Below are positions 1 to 9,881 of a stretch of DNA of 64,000 nt, piece after piece. The first letter of the stretch is position 1. The number at the start of each line of letters is the position of its first letter. This stretch comes from Anisodus tanguticus. Taxonomy: Eukaryota > Streptophyta > Magnoliopsida > Solanales > Solanaceae. Both the position numbers and the translations under genes were made by a program. The notes below the pieces were generated by a model. The model did not search any database. It saw only the letters and a program-made list of their open reading frames with translations, and was not told the DNA's origin. The stretch spans positions 23,931,821 through 23,995,820 of the forward strand of contig CM067552.1 of assembly GCA_034509755.1 (NCBI GenBank), given 5' to 3'.

Positions 1-893
1 TATGTTATGAATGAATATGCTAGTAACTGGGAATATAAGATTAGAAATCTAGCATAAGAAAACTAGTTAGTAACTTTTAATTAGTGACCAAACTGCAGTT
101 TTCATCTGAATACCAAATAAAAAGTGGTGTTGACATGATTTTTAAGGCACAATTCCAAAATAAGTTGGATCGGCATTATGAATCCTTTGTTTACATTCTA
201 ATATTTTGATAATTTATCATAGTCAGACTATTTCTGCAGTAATCGTCAACCTACTGCAATACTCGTTTATTCGGGTTTGGGGATCTGGTATTCCTGCAAA
301 ACGTAGATAGACACAGTTTCATTGAAATTATTTAACTTAATAATTCTAGTCTTTTTAATTCTTTTTTCCATATAATTGTTGCTTCTTGTATTTATAGCTA
401 TTATCTTTCGTTGCATGTTTTTGTTCTTTTATGCATAGAACTCCAATAGATTGTAGAGCTTTCTACACCATCATCTTTGACAACATTGTCAGAAAGAGAC
501 ACGGTATTGTCAGAATGACTGGTGAAAACTAGCATGGCGTTGCCGGAACGACCATAGGGAATGCACCGAGTGTTACTGGGTCAGTTGTTGAAAATAAGCG
601 CCACATTGCTAGAAGGGTCACCGGAAACAACGTTCTGCCTTTGCAAGGATCATTGGGAGTTGGCACTGAAGATAGAAGTGTGCCTCTTGAATGGTAGAAG
701 CTACTTGATCCTCTGCCAAAGTCTTAGGGTGGCAGGCTAATGCCGTCGTCCGAAAGGTATGAGCAGTTTCCACTCTGCTCGTACTGAATACGGGTAATTC
801 CCTGCCACTTACCCAACATTTTAATAGAGGGACAGCCAGCGGTGAGGCCATTGGACCAATAAACAATAGGCGCAAGTAGCTTGAAATAAAAAA
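1..893. other. Non-coding flank, probably intron or intergenic
   Basis: AT-rich DNA with frequent stops in all frames. The only longer open frame (618-902, minus) has no recognisable domain and runs into the 16S-like scrap next to it, so I do not call it a gene. If the exons near 9.6 kb belong to a gene transcribed rightward, this stretch could be one of its introns; that is inference. Confidence 0.4.
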
Positions 894-910
894 GGGTGGC
901 AACTCAACAC

Positions 911-944
<34 letters not shown>

Positions 945-959
945 CCTTATGGCAAGAGG
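894..959 (-). pseudogene. Plastid-type 16S rRNA fragment
   Basis: The minus strand reads as the conserved 16S rRNA region around GGGTTAAGTCCCGCAACGAG followed by CGCAACCCTCGTGTT and AGTTGCCACC. That is the plastid-type form of the segment that follows the universal 1100 region of bacterial 16S. On the plus strand the core GCTCGTTGCGGGACTTAACC is easy to see. The match covers about 65 nt and then stops on both sides: beyond 955 the expected GGCACGAGCTGACG has decayed to GGCAAGAGGC. It is far too short to be a functional rRNA gene. A small nuclear insertion of organelle DNA is the simplest explanation; a mitochondrial source is less likely because of the CCTCGTGTT variant. Confidence 0.65.
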
Positions 960-1238
960 CTTTGATAAAATTTGAGATAACTAGGGAAAGGAAGAGATAT
1001 ATTAATAACTAAATATGATTTGGTAAATACAAAACATACTTTTTTGTAGTTTGTCAAGCACAACGTAAAAGATATTCTAACTTTAACATATTAACAAATT
1101 AGAGCTTCGAAGAAGTTTGGAGCTTCCACTAGTCCTTTTGTGGAAAAAGAAAAAAGAAGAAAATTTAGCGGGACATGCACATAAGATCGCCGCTAGATAA
1201 GTGAAAGCTACTTGAGTGTCTATCAAAAGATAGTAAAG
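960..1238 (-). other. Possible internal region of a small LTR element
   Basis: No coding potential. This lies inside the LTR/PBS pair described next, on the internal side. A polypurine-like run (about 1,144-1,164) is present, but I could not find a matching second LTR to the left, so the element's far end is undefined or lost. Confidence 0.35.
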
Positions 1239-1250
1239 GCTCTGATACAA
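1239..1250 (-). other. tRNA-Met-type primer binding site
   Basis: On the minus strand this reads TTGTATCAGAGC, one mismatch from the TGGTATCAGAGC primer binding site of many plant LTR retrotransposons (complementary to initiator tRNA-Met). It directly abuts the LTR-like sequence at 1,251-1,419, as a PBS should. Confidence 0.6.
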
Positions 1251-1419
1251 TGTGAGAAAATTAGAGAACAAAGATATTTTGATTGCCGAATGCACGACAC
1301 CTATTTATATGGTTAAGACAAGACACATGATAATTTGCCTAGTTCGAAGCAATATCTAACATAAACTTAATACTTCAGACATTTTGACAATTTTATTAAT
1401 AATCGGTAACATTCTAACA
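1251..1419 (-). repeat. Small (169 bp) LTR, TRIM-like
   Basis: Read on the minus strand, it starts TGTTAGAATGTTACC and ends TTTTCTCACA, so it has TG...CA termini. It contains a TATA-box-like CATATAAATAGG about 55 nt before its end. It is followed immediately by a tRNA-Met-type PBS (1,239-1,250). Length, ends, promoter box and PBS all fit a 5' LTR of a TRIM or other small LTR element. Only one LTR is seen, so it could also be the surviving end of a larger decayed copia element. Confidence 0.55.
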
Positions 1420-2461
1420 TTTACATTTACAAACTCAAATCTCTATGCCCAAATTTTCATTTTGGAGCTTGTGTCTCGCTCCTGAGGGAAGATAAAGGAA
1501 AAAAAATCAAACGTTACTACATACCACTCATACAAGCCTGAATTGGTCATTTCGTAAAGGGTATGACCCTTGATCTTTAGCTTGTTATAACACATCTCTT
1601 TTCATTGGCAGGATTGTTTTACTAATCTGTCAAAGACATCCTTGGTATGGACTGCATGATGAGAACTTGATAAACATTGATGATAAAATGAACAGTTCAT
1701 TATCTGTCTAAAAACCGAACAATTCATTTGGTGATCTTGGTTCTTTTGCATGTTCTCTCACCTCATTTAATCGGACTTGTGATTGCAGAAATATTCAAAA
1801 TTAGTTGAGCCACACAAAAAAGACAAGTGTAGTTTTCTTTTCTTCCCAATGATTCTGGTCAGTCTTAACTGATTGGGACTTCATTAAACTTAGCAAAAGT
1901 AAAGAAGAGGATGAAGAAGTCAAAGAAGACTAGATTGTATATGATGAGATTGAGAGACAGATCAGTACTTCTGATAAAATTCAAGTTACAAACATGCTTA
2001 ATGTACAAGTTAAACAGTTAGTGGCTCCACTTAAGAGCCAGTAGTTGCTAAACATCTTCATTTCTGTTCTTTTTTTTTCCCTTTCCTGTTCTCTTCTTCT
2101 TGAGGGATCGAGAGTGGGGCGAGTTCTAAAGTGCTAAACTTGCTGTGAAATTGCTTTATATTTTCAACTTTAGTAATTCTCTATATGATGACTTCTAGCC
2201 TTAGCGTAGTATTCACACCATCAGTTTCAATCAAAATTATAAAATTTTGTGCACTTATTTCATTTCTTTGGATACATTAAAAAACGTCATATTTTCTGAA
2301 GTATTTTATTGATAAGAAATGTCTACTACTTGAAAAGATTAGTCTCGTCTTTTTGGCCTGTTATTGGCTAAGGTTGCTTTGTTGTTGACATTTTTTTTGT
2401 AACTTCCAAATTTCCAAAAGTAGACATTTGATTGAGTTCATCTGTTTCAATTTTTTTGCAG
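1420..2461. other. Non-coding, intron-like
   Basis: AT-rich sequence without recognisable coding or repeat structure. It ends in a T-rich tract and TTTTTTTGCAG, a good plant 3' splice-acceptor context, just before the candidate short exon. Confidence 0.35.
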
Positions 2462-2500
2462 GGTGGAGAAAGTACATTAGAAAATTGTCAGGTTTTGCAG
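2462..2500 (+). CDS. Candidate 39-nt exon of unidentified host gene
   Basis: A T-rich tract ending GCAG precedes a 39-nt segment that is followed by GTGAGATTCT, a plausible splice donor. One frame is open (GGESTLENCQVLQ). However, the phase does not join directly in frame to the convincing exon at 9,599, so either another exon lies between or this is not an exon. The sense is inferred from the splice signals only. Confidence 0.25.
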
Positions 2501-2737
2501 GTGAGATTCTCTCTCTTATAGAACATATCTGTTTGTGCTTGCCGTGAGTATCTTGAAAATCCCTTGCTGCATTATAGAAGACCTATGAGTTCCCTGTTGT
2601 TGTCTGATTTGTTTTCAGTTAATCTGTGTTTAATTTATAGTATGTGCTACTGTAGAAGACAATATTTCATTAATGATTTGAAGCATATTCTACTTTTATC
2701 TTTCAGAAAACAAGGAGTATTAAAGTCTACTTAGGGA

Positions 2738-2742
2738 TTATG
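2738..2742. repeat. TSD TTATG of copia element (left)
   Basis: The 5-bp sequence TTATG directly precedes the left LTR and recurs at 9,338-9,342 directly after the right LTR, marking the target-site duplication of the copia insertion. Confidence 0.9.
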
Positions 2743-3630
2743 TGTTATTAATCTGTATTCCAAAAACCAGTAAACAATAATAATTGAAAAATGAACAGAA
2801 TCAGTGTTGGAAAAATAAAATATTTTTCAGAATATAATCGAGCCCACTTAGTTCAAAGTGTGTCCTTAAGGAAATTATTCCCTTCACAGTACTCGAGGTT
2901 GATGGAATATCCCCTCCCAGGATAGAACGATAATCTTACCAGAATAGTAGTACTCCAAATTCCGGTAGCGGCGAACCACTCAACGAAAGCAAAGTATATC
3001 ACACGAAATTTGTTTATGCGAGAAGAAGAAGAAGTTTGTGTTGTTCAGAAAATTCGTAAGTAAAATTCTGAGGAATCAAACGAATTTATAGCCATGGAAG
3101 TACTGTTTCTGAAGGTTTGCAACCTTTCTGAACAGCCACTGAAAACTGGTGGGAAATTTAAATATGGAAAAGAAACCGGGTCGCTGGTCAGACACGCGGA
3201 TCCGGTCGGGTCACTAACGGGTAGGATTGGATAAGTTAATTAATTTAATTAAATAATAATTAATTAAATAATTTAAAATTAAAGAAAATTTGGTCCAAAA
3301 AGATTATCAATCAATCAGATCATTTGACCAAATCCGAATCCGAATCCGAATCCGAAGCCGAAGCCGAAGCCGAGCCGAGCCGAAGCCGAAGCCGAGCCCA
3401 GCGAGCGACGACGATGGCGCGAGGAGTCCTTGCCCCCTCAACCCTTTTACTGACAAGAAGGAGTAATTCTACTTATAAGTAGAAGAACTTTTCTTTCCAC
3501 TACCGATGTGGGACAAATGCTTATTTTATAAAGCAAGAGGGAACTCCCACTTTTCTTTCCACTACCGATGTGGGACAACTCCCACTTTTCTTTCCAATCA
3601 TTTCCCATTCACCAATATCAATACCCAACA
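2743..3630 (-). repeat. Copia 3' LTR (left), 888 bp
   Basis: Pairs with 8,521-9,337 over almost its whole length. It differs from its partner mainly by a longer (CCGAAT/CCGAAG)n hexamer tract near 3,335-3,400. It contains two copies of the block TTTCTTTCCACTACCGATG (around 3,493 and 3,552), also present twice in the other LTR. Confidence 0.92.
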
Positions 3631-3640
3631 ATCCCCCACA
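3631..3640 (-). other. Copia polypurine tract
   Basis: Minus-strand sequence TGTGGGGGAT ends exactly at the LTR boundary. This is the expected plus-strand primer position next to the 3' LTR. Confidence 0.7.
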
Positions 3641-4188
3641 TGATGGGGAATGGCTATAATATAAAAGCGCGGACAAGTGTGATATACAAGCGAGAATTGA
3701 TTGCATCTGGATAAGTAGGTTTCCCTTTGAACTTTCCGTAGTGAACTTATATCGGATATACTCGATCAATCGGTAGATTTGATATCTTTGAACCGTCGAA
3801 CTTTGTTGTATACCTAGACAACATAAGTCACATAATCAACCCTCAACCGTTTATGGTTCTCACGGTTGTGTTCGTTTCAGCCATGAACACATCCTGGTTT
3901 CATGAGTGCGTAGAGAATGGGCCTTCACTGTCATTCTCCTTTAAAGCGACTTACACTTAACACTCACATAGGTGATTTCTAAGCATGTGGTCCTATAGCC
4001 ACATTATCTGGTCATACACTGCCAGATTTAGATAATCATTAAAGAACCTTAATGCTTTATTAACTCACTAACAAGCCTTCTGAACATTGTCTTCATCCGA
4101 GAATGGGTTGAGTTATTTGACAATGTTGAATCGTCAGTCACAACTTTGTTTGATCTCCTTGAACCTAGCTCTTGGGATCTCCAGTCTG

Positions 4189-5090
4189 CTAGGTAGAGTT
4201 ACCGCCATGATGACTTGTCCTCGGCCTTAACCCCATTCCCATTAATGATCTACTAACTCCCTCTCTAGATAAGCCTTTTGTAAGCGGATCTGTCACGTTA
4301 TCTCTTGACTTTACATAGTCAATCGTGATAACGCCACTAGAGAGGAGTTGTCTAATGGTATTGTGTCTTCGTCGTATGTGACGAGATTTTCCGTTGTACA
4401 TTACGCTCCCTGCCCTACCTATTTCTGCTTGACTGTCACAATGTATACATATAGGAGCCAAAGGTTTGGGCCAGAATGGAATATCTTCTAAGAAATTCCG
4501 GAGCCATTCAAATTCTTCATCGGCCTTGTCTAAAGCTATAAATTCGATTCCATTGTAGAGCGGGCGATGCATGTCTGTTTTGATGATTTCCAAGACACTG
4601 ATCCACCCCCAATTGTGAAAACATAACCACTCGTGGATTTAACTTCAGATGATCCGGTGATCCAATTTGCATCACTATATCCTTCGATCACGGCGGGATA
4701 TTTGTTATAATGCAAAACATAGTCTTGGGTGTGTTTTAAATACCCCAAGACTCGTTTCATTGCCATCCAATGAGTTTGATTGGGATTACTCGTGAATCGA
4801 CTCACTTGCTTATAGCACATGCTATATCCGGTCGTGTACAATTCATAATATACATCAAACTTCCCAAAACTCGTGCATAGTCCAATTGTGAGTCACTTTC
4901 ACCTTTATTCTTTTGAAGTGCAAAACTTACATCAATTGGAGTCTTTGCAACATTGAAATTTAAATACTTAAACTTGTCAAGTACTCTTTCAATATAATGA
5001 GACTCGCGATAATGCTAGACCTTGTGGAGTTTTATGAATTCGATACCTAAGATCAAATCGGCAACTCTTAAGTCCTTCATATCAAATTTG
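4189..5090 (-). pseudogene. Copia RNase H (pol C-terminus), broken
   Basis: Two minus-strand segments in different frames (4,536-4,841 and 4,189-4,593) carry the copia RNase H signature. The first reads HWMAMKRVLGYLKHTQDY and EGYSDANWITGSSEVKSTSG; the second reads EFIALDKADEEFEWLRNFLE, ICIHCDSQAEIGR and TDPLTKGLSREGV. The block between RT and RNase H (4,842-5,090) is readable as pol only by changing frame. The frame change near 4,590 and stops near 4,840 make it a pseudogene. As in other copia elements, this is the last pol domain before the 3' LTR. Confidence 0.85.
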
Positions 5091-6152
5091 CTAGCCAAAG
5101 ATACGCTTCGTAGCATTTACATCGGTAATATCTCTACTCATTATCAACATGTCATCAACATATAAACAAACAATGACTTCATGATTTGGAGTATTTTTAA
5201 TGTAAACACATTTGTCACACTCATTAATCTTAAATCCATTTGCCAACATTGTTTGGTCAAATTTCGCATGCCATTGTTTGGGTGCTTGTTTAAGTCCATA
5301 AAGTGACTTAACAAGTTTGCACACTTTCCTTTCTTTACCAGGAACCACAAAACCCTCAGGTTGTTCCATGTAAATTTCTTCCTCCAATTCTCCATTTAAG
5401 AAAGTCAGTCTTGACATCCATTTGATGGATTTCAAGACCATATACGGCCGCCGATTGCCACTAACACCCGAATAGATGTTATTCTTGTTACCGGCGAGTA
5501 TGTGTCAAAGTAATCAAGGCCTTCTTTTTGTCTATAACCTTTGACCACAAGTCTTGCCTTATATTTGTCAATAGTGCCATCAGCTTTCATTTTCCTTTTA
5601 AAAATCCATTTTGATCCTAAAGTTTTATTTCCGGGAGGAAGATCAACCAATTCCCATGTATGGTTGTTCAAAATTGATTCAATCTCACTATTGACCGCCT
5701 CTTTCCAAAATGCTTTGAATCGAGAAGAAGACATCGTTTGCTTTAAATGTTTGAGGCTCATTTTCAAGCAAGAATGTCACAAAATCGGTCCAAAGGAAGT
5801 AGATGTCCTTTGACGTTTGCTACGCCTTGCATCCTTTTTACTTGGTGTATTTTCCTTTGGTTCTTCCCGCGGTCGTTTAGATCTTTCACTTGACGACTCA
5901 CATTCGGTTTTATACGGATAAATGTTTTCAAAGAATTCGATTATCCGATTCAATTACCGTATTAACATGTATTTCGGGATTGTCCGATTTGTGAACCAAA
6001 AACCGACAAGCTTTGCTGTTTGTAGCATAGCCAATAAAAACACAATCCACAGTTTTTGGTCCGATTTTTACCCTTTTGGGCAAAGGAACTTGGACCTTTG
6101 CTAAACACCCCACACTTTGAAATATTTCAAGTTGGGTTTTCTTCCTTTCCAT
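5091..6152 (-). pseudogene. Copia integrase C-terminal part and reverse transcriptase, broken
   Basis: From right to left: the integrase C-terminal region (5,928-6,152; LPKRVKIGPKTVDCVFIGYA), a basic linker, the RT N-terminal part (5,432-5,767; NHTWELVDLPPGNKTLGSKW, IDKYKARLVVKGYRQKEGLD) and the RT palm (5,091-5,441; LYGLKQAPKQWHAKFDQ and the catalytic YVDDM at residues 94-98 of that frame). The active-site aspartates survive, but at least two frameshifts (near 5,440 and 5,900-5,930) split the protein. Known role of the family: copying element RNA into cDNA in virus-like particles. Confidence 0.88.
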
Positions 6153-7526
6153 AGTTCATATGGAATAGATTGTGTTTTGCTGTGGGGCACCCTGTTGAGT
6201 ATTCGGTTAGCTGTAAGGATAGCCTCCCCCCACAAGCTTTGCGGTAAATCGGAACTTATTAGTAAGACATTCATCATTTTCTTTAATGTTCGATTTTTCC
6301 TTTCCGCAATTCCATTTGATTGTGGTGTGTAAGGGGCAGTAGTTTGATGAATAATTCCATATTCTAAACATATCTCTGCAAAAGGAGATTCGTACTCTCC
6401 ACCCCTATCACTTCTAATCATTTTTATGTTTTTATTCAATTGATTTTCCACTTCATTTTTGTATTGCTTAAATGCATCAATTGCTTCATCCTTACTATTA
6501 AGCAAATACACATAACAATATCGAGTGCAATCGTCAATAAAAGTTATAAAATACTTTTTCCCACCGCGAGATGGTATTGACTTCATATCACATATATCTG
6601 TGTGAATTAAGTCTAAAGGATTTGAATTCCTATCAATAGACTTATATGGATGTTTAACAAACTTAAATTCAACACAGATTTCACATTTAGATTTATTACA
6701 CTCGAATTTAGGCAATACTTCTAAATTAATCAATTTTCGCAAGGTTTTGTAGTTGACATGTCCTAAACGAACATGCCATAAATCATTTGACTCTAATAAG
6801 TAAGACGAAGCTGAATTTTTATTAATACTGTCAACAACCATTACATTGAGTTTGAAAAGGCCCTTGGTGAGGTAGCCCTTTCCTATGAACAATTCATTCT
6901 TACTTATTACAATTTTCTCACTAACCAACACGCACTTAAACCCATTTTTGACGAATAGTCCGGCTGAAACTAAATTCTTCCGAATTGTTGGAACGTGCAT
7001 AACATTGTTGAGAGTCAGGACCTTGCCGGAAGTCATCTTCAGAAGTATCTTCCCATATCCTTCAACCTTGGTTGTTGCGGTATTTCCCATAAACAAGTAC
7101 CTCTTCGGGTCCAAATGGAGCATAGGTTGCAAATGCTTCTTTTGTAGCGCAAACATGTCGAGTGGCACCGAATCAAGCCACCACTCCTTTGGGTTTCCAA
7201 CCAAATTGCACTCCGATAGCATTGCACACGGATCATCCATATCATCATTCTTTTCCACCATATTGGCTTGTCCTTTTCCCTTGTTCTTTTTCGGGAGACT
7301 ACAATCTGGGCTTTGTGGCCGCTTTCCCACAATTAAAGCGAGCTTGCCCTTGAACTTTTTCTTGTTGGAATCCTTCTCCTTTCCGTAAGGCCTTTTCTTG
7401 TTCTTTTTCGAGCGGATCTTCAACGATGTTTGCCCCTTCAATTGGTGAAGTCTTACGGTACCTCTTCTCGGCGGTTTTGTTATCTTCCTCGATCTTGAGA
7501 CGAATCACAAGATCTTCCAACTTCAT
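6101..7526 (-). pseudogene. Copia CCHC/protease/integrase, partly open
   Basis: The longest frame (6,101-7,441, 446 codons) holds a basic linker, the protease region (EWWLDS at residues 86-91), a GAG-pre-integrase zinc finger (H223, H228, C253, C256) and the integrase core with D282, D345 and E380 of the D,D-35-E triad. Lesions: the zinc knuckle (about 7,330-7,290) is out of frame, split between this frame and the one at 7,299-7,526. The protease signature LDSGA is corrupted to LDSVP by a frame change, so protease activity is not expected. The integrase core itself is intact over about 170 residues. A frameshift ends it at FKVWGV. Confidence 0.9.
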
Positions 7527-7565
7527 TTCCTTTCTTTTGTGCTTAAGATAATTCTTGAAATCTTT

Positions 7566-8120
7566 TCATGAGGGCGGCAACTTCTCAATCATTGCGGCCA
7601 CTTGGAACGCTTCATTTACTACCATACCTTCAAGAATAAGGTCATGGAAGATAAGTTGAAGCTCTTGAACTTGGGTTCCAACGGTTTTTCCATCCACCAT
7701 TTTGTAGTCTAGGAATTTGGCAACCACAAACTTCTTCAAGCAAGCATCTTCAGTTTTGTACTTCTTTTCAAGTGCACTCCATAGTTCTTTGGAGGTCTCT
7801 ACTGCATTGTAGACGTTGTACAAGTCATCTTCTAAGACACTCAAAATGTAGCCTTTGCACAAAAAATCAGCCTGTTTCCAAGCCTCAGTAACCATGAATT
7901 GTTGGTTGTCAGGCATGTCGGCGGCAGGCATGGGAGGGTCCTCATTGGTGAACTTTTGCATACCAAGGGTGGTAAGCCAAAAGAACATTTTTTGCTGCCA
8001 TCCTTTAAAGTTGGCATCGGTGAACTTCGCAGGTTTCTCAGCCGGTGGCACAACGGTACGGGTTGTAGGAGTAACCGCTGGTGCAGTATTCGCAGAGGTA
8101 GTTCCAGTCTCAATTGCCAT
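7566..8120 (-). pseudogene. Copia Gag N-terminal domain
   Basis: An open frame of 184 codons. It contains a UBN2/copia-Gag-like core: KFTDANFKGWQQKMFFWLTT, LEDDLYNVYNAVETSKELW, LEKKYKTEDACLKKFVVAKF and the C-terminal AAMIEKLPPS. The first ATG is preceded by the non-coding leader, so this is the natural start. The frame stops just before the expected nucleic-acid-binding part, which continues in other frames. Gag would form the virus-like particle. It is intact in itself, but the downstream polyprotein is broken. Confidence 0.88.
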
Positions 8121-8520
8121 TATTCGTTTGTCACTGTCAAATTGACAAACTGTTTTAGTTAATAAAACCAGAATAGCAATTCAATCACAGACTTAAACGA
8201 TGAAGATTTTATTTCTTCAAATCGCAGTATAATTATGAAACTTTAGTTTTCCAACGAAGTTTTTATATCTTCGAGTCAGAATACTAATATTCATATGGAG
8301 TAGAAAACTACACAAGTTTTAATCTCCAAACCAGAATACATCAATGATGAAGTTTTTATGTTTTTCAAATCGTTGTACAAGTATGAACTTTAATATTCTA
8401 ATGATTTTTTTTTATGTCTTCAAGTCAGAATATGAAATTTCATACGGAGTAGAAAACCACACATGTTTTAGTCTCCAAAACAGAATACAGATTAATTTAA
8501 AAATATAATTTCCTTAAGAT
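8121..8520 (-). repeat. Copia 5' leader with degenerate tandem repeats
   Basis: Between gag and the 5' LTR the leader contains about two and a half diverged copies of a roughly 130-150 bp unit. Landmarks are CAGAATAC, TATGGAGTAGAAAAC or TACGGAGTAGAAAAC, and TTTTAATCTCCAAA or TTTTAGTCTCCAAA. No tRNA-Met-type PBS is seen next to the LTR. Instead GAATACAGATTAAT (8,483-8,496) is the exact inverse complement of LTR bases 8,525-8,538. Confidence 0.7.
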
Positions 8521-9337
8521 TGTTATTAATCTGTATTCCAAAAACCAGTAAACAATAATAATTGAAAAATGAACAGAATCAGTGTTGGAAAAATAAATTT
8601 TTTTCAGAATATAATCGAGCCCACTTAGTTCAAAGTGTGTCCTTAAGGAAATTATTCTCCTCACAGTACTCGAGGTTGATGGAATATCCCCTCCCAGGAT
8701 AGAACGATAATCTTACCAGAATAGTAGTACTCCAAATTCCGGTAGCGGCGAACCACTCAACAGCAGTATATCACACAAAATTTGTTTATGCATAAGAAGA
8801 AGAAGTTTGTGTTGTTCAGAAAATTCGTAAGTAAAATTCTGAGGAATCAAACGAATTTATAGCAATGGAAGTACTGTTTCTGAAGGTTTGCAACCTTTCT
8901 GAACAGCCACTGAAAACTGGTGGGAAATTTAAATATGAAAAAGAAACCGGGTCGCGGGTCAGACACGCGGATCCGGTCGGGTCACTAACGGGTAGGATTG
9001 GATAAGTTAATTAATTTAATTAAATAATAATTAATTAAATAATTAAAAATTAAAGAAAATTTGGTCCAAAAAGATTATCAATCAATCCGAAGCCGAAGCC
9101 GAGCCGAGCGAGGGACGACGACGGCGCGAGGGGTCCTTGCCCCCTCAACCCTTTTACTGACAAGAAGGAGTAATTCTACTTATAAGTAGAAGAACTTTTC
9201 TTTCCACTACCGATGTGGGACAAATGCTTATTTTATAAAGCAAGAGGGAACTCCCACTTTTCTTTCCACTACCGATGTGGGACAACTCCCACTTTTCTTT
9301 CCAATCATTTCCCATTCACCAATATCAATACCCAACA
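8521..9337 (-). repeat. Copia 5' LTR (right), 817 bp
   Basis: Pairs with 2,743-3,630. Starts TGTTATTAATC and ends ATACCCAACA, followed by the duplicated TTATG at 9,338-9,342. The hexamer tract is much shorter than in the left LTR and a few short indels are present, so the two LTRs have had time to diverge since insertion. Confidence 0.92.
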
Positions 9338-9598
9338 TTATGGTCACTTGCGTATCTTGTGCTTTATCTCCTTAATCATCTTGCTGCTTGGTTCTCCATC
9401 TTTATCGATGTTCTGTGGACTGGTTATTAGTTTTTACTGCTCGTTGGTGATTGCTGTAAGTGTAAAATCTGGTCCATTTCTTTGATTCAGTGTCTATCCC
9501 AATATTGAAATGGAACTTGGGTGGCCCTGCCTTTGCTAAATGGGGAATCCGCATGTCTAAAAATTGAGATAATTGATGGTATAACTCTCTTCCTGCAG

Positions 9599-9683
9599 GC
9601 GACAGTTAATAGATCCAAGGGGAATCGAACTGATATATCAAAAACTGAACTTATTCAGAGAAGCTCGTATTGTCGGGTTTCAG
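9599..9683 (+). CDS. Exon of an unidentified host gene
   Basis: Preceded by CTCTCTTCCTGCAG and followed by GTAGATG, so both splice sites look good. The 85 nt encode, after one leftover base, RQLIDPRGIELIYQKLNLFR and then EARIVGFQ, with no stop. The frame joins exactly to the next exon (9,765), whose first base is codon position 1. Such consistent phase over two exons is unlikely by chance. I do not recognise the protein. The combined 67-residue segment is part of a larger protein whose other exons are not visible downstream to about 10.4 kb. The copia element lies in the preceding intron if transcription is rightward. Confidence 0.6.
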
Positions 9684-9764
9684 GTAGATGCAGTCTTGTG
9701 TTCATGTCTTTGCCAGTTTAATGTATGATTTATCTGTGAATTAACCTTTTAAAACTACATCCAG

Positions 9765-9881
9765 GTCGTGACATGGATCTTCTTGAACTTTCTGCCTACG
9801 GCAATGTCCGTCATGGACAAGATTCTGGGGGATGTCAAATTCAATGAGTCATTTTATGACAATATACTCAAGAATGACATT
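9765..9881 (+). CDS. Next exon of the same unidentified host gene
   Basis: Preceded by CTACATCCAG and followed by GTATGCTTCC. Exactly 39 codons are open: VVTWIFLNFLPTAMSVMDKI followed by LGDVKFNESFYDNILKNDI. The first half is hydrophobic and could be a membrane segment or a buried helix. It continues the frame of the 9,599-9,683 exon without adjustment. I see no further exon in the next 700 bp. No function is assigned. Confidence 0.6.

Larger units (their letters stand above)
2743..9337 (-). mobile_element. Ty1/copia LTR retrotransposon, defective
   Basis: A complete insertion of about 6.6 kb. It has LTRs at 2,743-3,630 and 8,521-9,337, both TG...CA on the plus strand (TGTTATTAATC to ATACCCAACA), flanked by the 5-bp duplication TTATG. 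Coding order on the minus strand is gag, CCHC/protease, integrase, reverse transcriptase, RNase H, which is the copia order (integrase before RT). The coding region is broken by several frameshifts and stops, so it is non-functional. It lies just upstream of two spliced-looking host exons, so it probably sits in an intron. Confidence 0.93.

Noticed and set aside
618..902. 94-codon minus-strand frame as a gene
   Set aside because: It ends inside the 16S-like scrap, has no recognisable domain, and the region shows no splice or promoter context.
6885..7388. 167-codon plus-strand frame
   Set aside because: Exact antisense shadow of the copia integrase/protease frame, which has clear domain motifs.
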